In this document: positions 6,674 to 11,693 of the stretch, in pieces | Layout: each line of letters begins with the position of its first letter | How positions within the stretch are numbered: the stretch's first letter is position 1 | NCBI GenBank assembly: GCA_046540795.1 | Contig: JBKHEN010000081.1 | Coordinates: forward strand, 1-11,693 | Length of the DNA stretch: 11,693 bases | From: JAAAOH01 sp046540795 | GTDB taxonomy: Bacteria; Spirochaetota; Spirochaetia; DSM-27196; PWMO01 | Reading direction: 5' to 3' | Made by a program: the position numbers and the translations under genes | Notes under the pieces: generated by a model | What the model was told of the DNA's origin: nothing | The model's input: the letters and a program-made list of their open reading frames with translations, nothing else | Database searches by the model: none

Positions 6674-6706
6674 GGGAGGACACCGCCTCCGGGCGGTGGC
6701 CCTCCC
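6674..6706 (+). promoter_or_regulatory. Stable UNCG-tetraloop hairpin between dctP and dctQ
   Basis: GGGAGG (6674-6679) pairs with CCTCCC (6701-6706), and CACCGCC (6681-6687) pairs with GGCGGTG (6692-6698), with a small internal loop (A opposite GC) and the tetraloop UCCG closed by C-G. This is a member of the extra-stable cUNCGg class. No T-run follows. In a binding-protein-first transporter operon such a hairpin usually protects the upstream message from 3' decay or partly terminates transcription, giving more binding protein than membrane subunits. That role is inferred from position. Confidence 0.7.
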
Positions 6707-6737
6707 GGTCATTTAGACGATTGGAGAACGCAGACGC

Positions 6738-7289
6738 ATGAGTAACGACCAGACCGGCAAGACACCAACGTTGAGAAAGTTCTCGTTGGTGCTGGATTGG
6801 TTCGAGGTAGGCGCGTTGGGCCTGTCGACGGCTCTGTTGGCAGTCCTTCTCATTTCCAACGTGATTGCCCGCAGCTTTGCACAGGCCATCTATTTCGCGG
6901 AGGAGCTGTCGGAGTTTCTGATTATCTTCACGACGTTCGTGGGTGTAAGCTACGCAGCCAGAAAGGCCCGCCACATCCGTATGGGGGCGTTTTTGGATTC
7001 GATGCCGCCCAAGGTCGAGAAGATCTTCATATTCATCATTGCGGCCGTAAGCGCCGTGGTGATGTTCCTGATGGCGTACTATTCATGGAATTACATGACG
7101 AATGCCCGCGTCATGAACCAGACGACCCAGGCACTCCGGATGCCGTACTGGGTGACCCTCGCCATCGTCCCCGTCGGGTTCTTCTCGGCGGGAGTGCAGT
7201 ACCTACGCACGATTTGGAAGAATATACGGGAGAAGGACGTGTGGCAGTCACCCGAGCAACAGAGTGAATACGAGGACGAGGGATACTAG
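6738..7289 (+). CDS. dctQ: TRAP transporter small membrane subunit (DctQ family)
   Basis: This 183-residue inner-membrane protein has four predicted helices at about 22-42, 54-74, 92-114 and 136-157, as in DctQ/TeaB proteins. The family signature is visible around helix 2: an acidic pair EELSEF (55-60), then GVSYAARKARHIRMG (69-83), where the arginine- and histidine-rich loop follows the membrane segment. The C-terminal tail is hydrophilic and acidic. DctQ partners the large subunit in the carrier. GGAG (6723-6726) lies 11 bases before the ATG. The gene follows the hairpin after dctP and is separated from dctM by two bases, so the membrane subunits are probably translated together. Confidence 0.92.
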   Translation: MSNDQTGKTPTLRKFSLVLDWFEVGALGLSTALLAVLLISNVIARSFAQAIYFAEELSEFLIIFTTFVGVSYAARKARHIRMGAFLDSMPPKVEKIFIFIIAAVSAVVMFLMAYYSWNYMTNARVMNQTTQALRMPYWVTLAIVPVGFFSAGVQYLRTIWKNIREKDVWQSPEQQSEYEDEGY

Positions 7290-7291
7290 GC

Positions 7292-8584
7292 ATGACGCTA
7301 ATGTGGGTAAGCATGGTAGTGATGCTGTTGTTCGGCTTCCCGTTTATGGTACTCATCCTCGGGTCGCTGATTCTGCAGCTGCAAGTCAATATGCCGATGT
7401 TCAACATGAACGTCATCGTGCAGCAGGTGCTCGGAGGCCTCACGCCGCCCTCGCTCCAGGCGGTGCCCATGTTCATTCTCGGAGCGGCAATTCTGACATC
7501 GGGTCAGGCAGCCCGGCGACTCATAAACATGGTGCGGGTCATGGTCGGGCATATTCCCGGGGGATTGCCCATTACCACCACGGCGAGTTGCACGTTGTTC
7601 GGAGCGGTCTCGGGATCTACCCAGGCGACGGTGGCGGCGATCGGTGGCACGATGCGGCCCATGTTGCTCGAGGCGGGCTATAAGAGCCCGTTCACCTTGG
7701 GACTCATCATAAACGCCAGTGATGTTGCATTGCTCATACCGCCGAGTATCGGCTTCATCGTTTACGGCGTCGTTACGAACACCTCGGTGGGTAAACTGTT
7801 CCTGGCCGGTATTGTACCAGGCATAATCATCTTCTTGATGTTCTCGGTTTACGTGTTCATCTATTCGGTCCGGCGGAATGTGGGTACGGCGCCGAAAGCA
7901 AGCTGGTCGGAGCGGATAACGGCCTTTCGGGAAGGTTTCCCGGTCCTCGGGTTTCCGGTCATCATTGTCGGCGGTATCTATACGGGAATCTTCAGTCCCA
8001 CCGAAGCCGCCGCGGCGGCGGTGCTTTACGCGTTCATTCTCGAGACTTTCGTGTACCGGACGATGTCGCTCAAGATCATCGTCAAGGTGCTTCTCGACAC
8101 GGGGGTCGTAACCGGTGTCGTGTTCATCCTCGTCGGAGCGGGGCAGGCATTCTCATGGCTCATCAGCTTCCTGAAAATACCCCAGGAGGTCATGCCGGCG
8201 ATTCTCGGTACCGATCCCAGCCGCCTCGAGGTCATCATTGCGGTGGTTATTGCCTATTTCATCGCCTGTATGTTCGTCGACCCCATCGTTGCCATATATG
8301 TCTTCAGCCCGATCTTTGCACCGTACGTGGTGGCAACGGGTATCGACCCGGTGTTTCTCGGTGTGCTGGTGACATTACAGGCGGCGATTGGTTCGGCGAC
8401 CCCACCGTTCGGCTGTGACATATTCACAGCACAGCTGATATTCAGACGGCCTTACCTGGAAGTGATACGTCACACGCCGCCGTTCATCATCCTTTTGATA
8501 TTGGCGACGATCCTCATCATTGCCTTCCCGCAGCTGGCGACGTTCTTGCCGGACAGTATGATCGCCGCGCCGCCGGGCGGCTGA
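7292..8584 (+). CDS. dctM: TRAP transporter large membrane subunit (DctM family)
   Basis: The 430-residue, multi-spanning protein is the transport-catalysing subunit of the TRAP carrier, which moves its substrate with a sodium ion gradient. Family features: an N-terminal hydrophobic start MTLMWVSMVVMLLFGFPFMV, FILGAAILTSG (61-71), the conserved loop GAVSGSTQATVAAIGG (104-119), then MLLEAGYKSPFTLGLI (124-139) and the second conserved block LLIPPSIGFIVYGVV (147-161), followed by LFLAGIVPGIII. The length is typical for DctM/TeaC. Only two bases separate it from dctQ, whose last codons carry the purine-rich site GAGG used for its start. It is the last gene of the operon; strong hairpins follow. 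Confidence 0.95.
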   Translation: MTLMWVSMVVMLLFGFPFMVLILGSLILQLQVNMPMFNMNVIVQQVLGGLTPPSLQAVPMFILGAAILTSGQAARRLINMVRVMVGHIPGGLPITTTASCTLFGAVSGSTQATVAAIGGTMRPMLLEAGYKSPFTLGLIINASDVALLIPPSIGFIVYGVVTNTSVGKLFLAGIVPGIIIFLMFSVYVFIYSVRRNVGTAPKASWSERITAFREGFPVLGFPVIIVGGIYTGIFSPTEAAAAAVLYAFILETFVYRTMSLKIIVKVLLDTGVVTGVVFILVGAGQAFSWLISFLKIPQEVMPAILGTDPSRLEVIIAVVIAYFIACMFVDPIVAIYVFSPIFAPYVVATGIDPVFLGVLVTLQAAIGSATPPFGCDIFTAQLIFRRPYLEVIRHTPPFIILLILATILIIAFPQLATFLPDSMIAAPPGG

Positions 8585-8593
8585 GACGTGATC

Positions 8594-8640
8594 CGGGCCC
8601 TGGGCCGCGCCCCGACGACGATCGGAGTGCCCAGGGCTTG
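8594..8640 (+). terminator. Long hairpin after dctM, probable operon terminator
   Basis: GCCCTGGGC (8597-8605) pairs perfectly with GCCCAGGGC (8629-8637). G-U pairs and a C-G pair can extend the stem to 12. The 23-base loop holds a smaller stem, CCGA (8612-8615) with TCGG (8622-8625). It starts 10 bases after the dctM stop. Only TT follows the main stem, so termination may be Rho-assisted or partial. Confidence 0.55.
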
Positions 8641-8661
8641 ATCCCCGCGGTCCTCGCGCTT

Positions 8662-8696
8662 CGCACCACTCGGGCTTGACAGTCTCCGGTGGTGCG
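8662..8696 (+). promoter_or_regulatory. Second intergenic hairpin, just before the ATP-grasp gene
   Basis: CGCACCAC (8662-8669) pairs with GTGGTGCG (8689-8696), and CGG (8671-8673) with CCG (8686-8688) if T8670 bulges out. The loop is 12 bases. It ends 13 bases before the likely start codon at 8710, so it could be a second terminator stem or a leader structure limiting translation of the downstream gene. The loop holds TTGACA (8676-8681), but I see no -10 box at the right distance. Confidence 0.45.
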
Positions 8697-8709
8697 CGCC
8701 TTGTTACAT

Positions 8710-11693
8710 ATGATGCACGTGTCGGCGTTTTCCTCCGAAGAGAAGAACTACGGATTTACCGAGACTCCGGTGAAACTCCTCATGCAGCGCCGCATCGAGG
8801 ACGTCCTTCTCGTGTGCAGCAAGTACGACAGGTTCATGCTCGAAGAGGACGGACGCGTCGACGAGCAGATCTTTCAGGAGTACGTGTCGCTGAACCTTCG
8901 GTATCCGCCGAAGTTCACCATGGTCTACAGCGAAGCGGAGGCGTTGTCGCGGCTGGAGAGGCACGAGTTCGACCTGGTGATCTCGATGCTCAATCTCGGC
9001 GGTCCGGACGCGATCGCTCTCGCACGCACCGTCAGCGAAAACTTCCCGGATCTCCCGGTGGTGCTGCTCACGCCCGCCTCCCGAGGGGCGGTACCCGTGG
9101 CTGCCGCCGAAGAGGTCCTTGCGCCCGAGATCGCCGGCGGGGGTATCCAGCCGTTCGCGTGGTTGGGCGACGACAGCATACTGCTGGCCATCGTCAAGCT
9201 GATCGAAGACAGGATGAACGTCGACGCCGACGTCCAAACCGCCGGCGTCCAGGTAATCGTCCTGGTGGAGGACTCGATACGCTTCTATTCGAGTTATCTG
9301 CCGGTCATTTATCGGGTTCTCTTTCAGCACGCTCGCAACCTCATGGAGGAGGGGCTCAACGAATGGGAACAGACAATGCGTATGCGTTGTCGCCCGAAGA
9401 TACTGCTGGCCGGCACCTATGAGGAGGCAGCCCGGCTGTGCGATCGATACGGGGATAACCTGCTCGGGGTAATATCCGATGTGGCGTATCGTCGTGGCGA
9501 AAAAGAGGATTCCCGAGCCGGGCTGACCCTGTGTCGGCATATCCGTGAGCAGAATCCGTTCATTCCCGTGCTGCTACAGTCATCCAATGAGCTGCATCGA
9601 GTGGAGGCTGCCGCCTGTGGCGCGTCGTATCTGCACAAGCAGTCACGGAAGCTCCTCTACAACTTGAGTCAGTACATCCGCGAGGAGTACGGCTTCGGCG
9701 ATATCCTGTTTCGAGACCCCTCGACGGGAGAGGTGGTGGAGCGGGCCCGTGACCTGCGGGAACTGCATGCCAAGATATTCTCCATCCCCGGTGAGAGCCT
9801 GATGTATCATGCCGCGCGCAATGACGTTTCGCGGTGGCTGAGAGCACGGGCGCTGTTTTCACTGGCCGATGTGGCCGCCCGGTATGAGCTGGATCCGGAG
9901 CATCTGGAAGAATCCCGGGCTGAAATCTATCGCATGCTCGGTGCATATCGGCGCTTCGAGAGCCGCGGAACGATCGCGCGCTTCGACCGGGAGCGCTATG
10001 ACGGCTACACGACGTTTTCCCGTATCGGCTTCGGCTCCTTGGGCGGCAAGGGGAGGGGGCTCGCGTTTATAGATCACAGCCTGAAAGAGCATCGCATGCG
10101 CCACGCTTATGACGGGGTGGTAATCTCTGTGCCCCAAACCGTGGTGCTCGGAACCGATATCTTCCAACACTTCATCTGGGAGAATGGGCTCGTCGACGTG
10201 CTCTCACAGCCCGGGATTTCCGATGAGGAGATCCTGCGTCGTTTCGTGCAAGGGGCGTTTCCGTCGGACGTGGCTGAGGATCTGCGTCGGGTACTCGAGG
10301 TACTTACCCGGCCGATAGCGGTGCGCTCCTCGAGTATGCTCGAGGACTCGGGGTATCAGCCCTTCGCGGGCATTTACAATACCTATCTGCTTCCGAACAG
10401 CGCCGAGACGTTGGAGGCGCGGCTCGGGGATCTCCTTGCGGCGGTGAAGAGCGTCTATGCGTCCACCTACTATCAGGCCTCCCGGGACTATATGGCCGCG
10501 GTCAACAGCCTGGTTACTGAGGAGCGCATGGCGGTGATCATTCAGGAAGTGACGGGGACCGTTTATCAGAACCGCTGTTTTCCCTCCCTTTCCGGGGTTG
10601 CACGCTCGGTCAATTTCTACGCCTTTGACCACGAGGAACCGCGCGACGGCGTTGCCTATGCGGCGGTGGGTCTGGGCCGAACCGTCGTCACCGGCAGGAA
10701 CGCCGTGAGATTCAGCCCGGTGCATCCCCGCCGGGCCATGCAGCTCTCCGACGTGGAGACGGCGATGCGAGGCACGCAAAAGGAGTTCTTTGCCCTGAAT
10801 CTGTCCCGTACGCCCTTTCATCCGTCGGTTGAAGAGGACGCGGCGCTCGAGCTGTGCCCGGTGAGCGAGATAGTGATCGATCCGTCTCGGGCGCTTCTCT
10901 GTTCCTCCTACGACCGGCAAAACGCCAGGGTCAGGGACGGATGGGAGGACACCGCCCCTCCTTTGGTCACTCTTGCCGGTGTCCTCAAGCACCGACGGTT
11001 TCCGCTGGCCGGGATCATTCGAGATCTGCTCAGGCTCGCCGAAGAGGAGATGGGGGTTCCGGTGGAGATCGAGTTTGCCGTCGATCTGAACACGCCGGAG
11101 GGAGCACCGGCCGTCTTCAGCTTTCTGCAAGTGCGGCCGATCGTCGAGGGGTTCGAGGCGGAGGATGTGGCTGTGGATGCCGTTCCGCGAGAGCAAGCGC
11201 TGATCGTCTCGAGCAACGCACTCGGCAACGGCGTGTACGATCGGCTGGGATTTGCGCTCTACGTGAGGCCCGAAGCCTTCGATCCTGCTCGTACCGAGGA
11301 AGTCGCGGCAGGGATCGAGTCGATGAACCGTACGGTAACGGATCTCGGTGAACGGTATCTGCTGGTCGCCCCGGGCAGGCTCGGGTCCCGGGACCCGTGG
11401 CTGGGGATTCCTGTCGCCTGGCACCAGATAAGCGCTGCTCAGGTCATGTGTGAGCTACAGCTTCCGGGATATGAGATCGATCCAAGCCAGGGCAGCCATT
11501 TCTTTCACAACATCACTGCGTTGAAGCTCGGCTATCTCACCGTGGTACGGGGGCGGGGGGACTTCTTCGATCCGGGGCCGCTGGACGGACGGCCGGCGTT
11601 CGCGGAGAACGAGTTCTTGCGGTTGGTGGACCTGCGGGGCACGCCGCTCGAGGCGCGGATCGACGGCAGAACGCGCCGGGCGGTCGTTCGACG
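8710..11693 (+). CDS. Receiver-receiver-ATP-grasp (PEP/pyruvate-binding domain) protein, 3' end cut
   Basis: 994 codons are visible and the frame is open at the window edge. Domain order: a degenerate receiver (about 32-150), where CSKYD replaces the acidic pair and Met93 stands at the phospho-acceptor position; a second receiver (about 178-320) with Glu187-Asp188, Asp257, Ser291 and Lys310 in place; a conserved helical linker (His367, Arg370-Asn371, Trp376); and a PPDK/PEP-synthase-type nucleotide-binding domain with GSLGGKGRG (442-450, Lys447), AVRSSSMLED (537-546, Arg539), Glu788 and LQVRPI (806-811). After it come GRLGSRDPWLGIPVAW (889-904) and SQGSHFFHN (926-934). There is no phosphohistidine swivel domain and no PEP-binding barrel, so it is not a PEP synthase or pyruvate phosphate dikinase. 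From memory, similar proteins of about 1000 residues occur in Bacteroidetes and spirochaetes, without known function; few residues are probably missing. No good ribosome site is seen; ATG 8710 or 8713 fits the family start. Confidence 0.88.
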   Translation, partial: MMHVSAFSSEEKNYGFTETPVKLLMQRRIEDVLLVCSKYDRFMLEEDGRVDEQIFQEYVSLNLRYPPKFTMVYSEAEALSRLERHEFDLVISMLNLGGPDAIALARTVSENFPDLPVVLLTPASRGAVPVAAAEEVLAPEIAGGGIQPFAWLGDDSILLAIVKLIEDRMNVDADVQTAGVQVIVLVEDSIRFYSSYLPVIYRVLFQHARNLMEEGLNEWEQTMRMRCRPKILLAGTYEEAARLCDRYGDNLLGVISDVAYRRGEKEDSRAGLTLCRHIREQNPFIPVLLQSSNELHRVEAAACGASYLHKQSRKLLYNLSQYIREEYGFGDILFRDPSTGEVVERARDLRELHAKIFSIPGESLMYHAARNDVSRWLRARALFSLADVAARYELDPEHLEESRAEIYRMLGAYRRFESRGTIARFDRERYDGYTTFSRIGFGSLGGKGRGLAFIDHSLKEHRMRHAYDGVVISVPQTVVLGTDIFQHFIWENGLVDVLSQPGISDEEILRRFVQGAFPSDVAEDLRRVLEVLTRPIAVRSSSMLEDSGYQPFAGIYNTYLLPNSAETLEARLGDLLAAVKSVYASTYYQASRDYMAAVNSLVTEERMAVIIQEVTGTVYQNRCFPSLSGVARSVNFYAFDHEEPRDGVAYAAVGLGRTVVTGRNAVRFSPVHPRRAMQLSDVETAMRGTQKEFFALNLSRTPFHPSVEEDAALELCPVSEIVIDPSRALLCSSYDRQNARVRDGWEDTAPPLVTLAGVLKHRRFPLAGIIRDLLRLAEEEMGVPVEIEFAVDLNTPEGAPAVFSFLQVRPIVEGFEAEDVAVDAVPREQALIVSSNALGNGVYDRLGFALYVRPEAFDPARTEEVAAGIESMNRTVTDLGERYLLVAPGRLGSRDPWLGIPVAWHQISAAQVMCELQLPGYEIDPSQGSHFFHNITALKLGYLTVVRGRGDFFDPGPLDGRPAFAENEFLRLVDLRGTPLEARIDGRTRRAVVR

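Noticed and set aside
8704..9540. Minus-strand open frame of 278 codons opposite the receiver domains.
   Set aside because: Shadow of the plus-strand protein, which has clear family motifs in frame; no ribosome site or recognisable domain on the minus strand.
10204..11424. Minus-strand open frame of 406 codons opposite the ATP-grasp domain.
   Set aside because: Shadow of the coding strand; low-complexity Arg/His-rich translation.
8710..11693. Phosphoenolpyruvate synthase or pyruvate phosphate dikinase.
   Set aside because: Only the nucleotide-binding domain is present; the phosphohistidine and PEP-binding domains are absent from the 994 visible residues, and receivers occupy the N-terminus.
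1..11693. CRISPR arrays, tRNA or rRNA genes, insertion sequences, phage genes.
   Set aside because: I found no regularly spaced repeats, no RNA gene signatures and no transposase or integrase.

Overview
The window looks like a chromosomal segment of a GC-rich, probably halophilic or haloalkaliphilic free-living spirochaete. That placement is an inference. It rests on the acidic, glycine-rich linker right after the signal peptide of the TRAP binding protein (FAGGEQEAGEEVE, a style I associate with Spirochaeta-like binding proteins), on the very acidic binding protein, and on the whole protein set; no rRNA or other marker is present.

Layout. (1) 64-1401, minus strand: gdhA, glutamate dehydrogenase, with a hairpin after its stop. 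(2) 1402-1847: a 446-base divergent control region with a recognisable promoter in each direction and several inverted and direct repeats. (3) 1848-8584, plus strand: one apparent six-gene operon, namely a class III aminotransferase of the diaminobutyrate/DoeD type, a phosphorylating aspartate-semialdehyde dehydrogenase (asd), an M20D amidohydrolase, and a complete TRAP transporter (binding protein, small and large membrane subunits). It carries a very stable UNCG-loop hairpin between the binding protein and the membrane subunits and ends at strong hairpins. (4) 8710 to the window edge, plus strand: a large protein of about 1000 residues, cut by the window end, with two receiver-like domains, a conserved helical linker, a PPDK/PEP-synthase-type ATP-grasp domain and an uncharacterised C-terminal module.

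How the genes may work together. The best reading of the operon is uptake and breakdown of an acylated diamino acid such as N-acetyl-diaminobutyrate, or ectoine, from which it derives. The TRAP system resembles TeaABC. The amidohydrolase would remove the acyl group, the aminotransferase would turn 2,4-diaminobutyrate plus 2-oxoglutarate into aspartate semialdehyde plus glutamate, Asd would take the semialdehyde into the aspartate pool, and the divergent glutamate dehydrogenase would return glutamate to 2-oxoglutarate and ammonia. The canonical ectoine genes doeA (hydrolase), doeB (AstE-type deacetylase) and doeC (aldehyde dehydrogenase) are absent, so if the reading is right this is a variant pathway. 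A role of the three enzymes in diaminopimelate/lysine synthesis is the main rival explanation. The last gene is probably a separate unit: an uncharacterised signalling or regulatory ATP-grasp protein.
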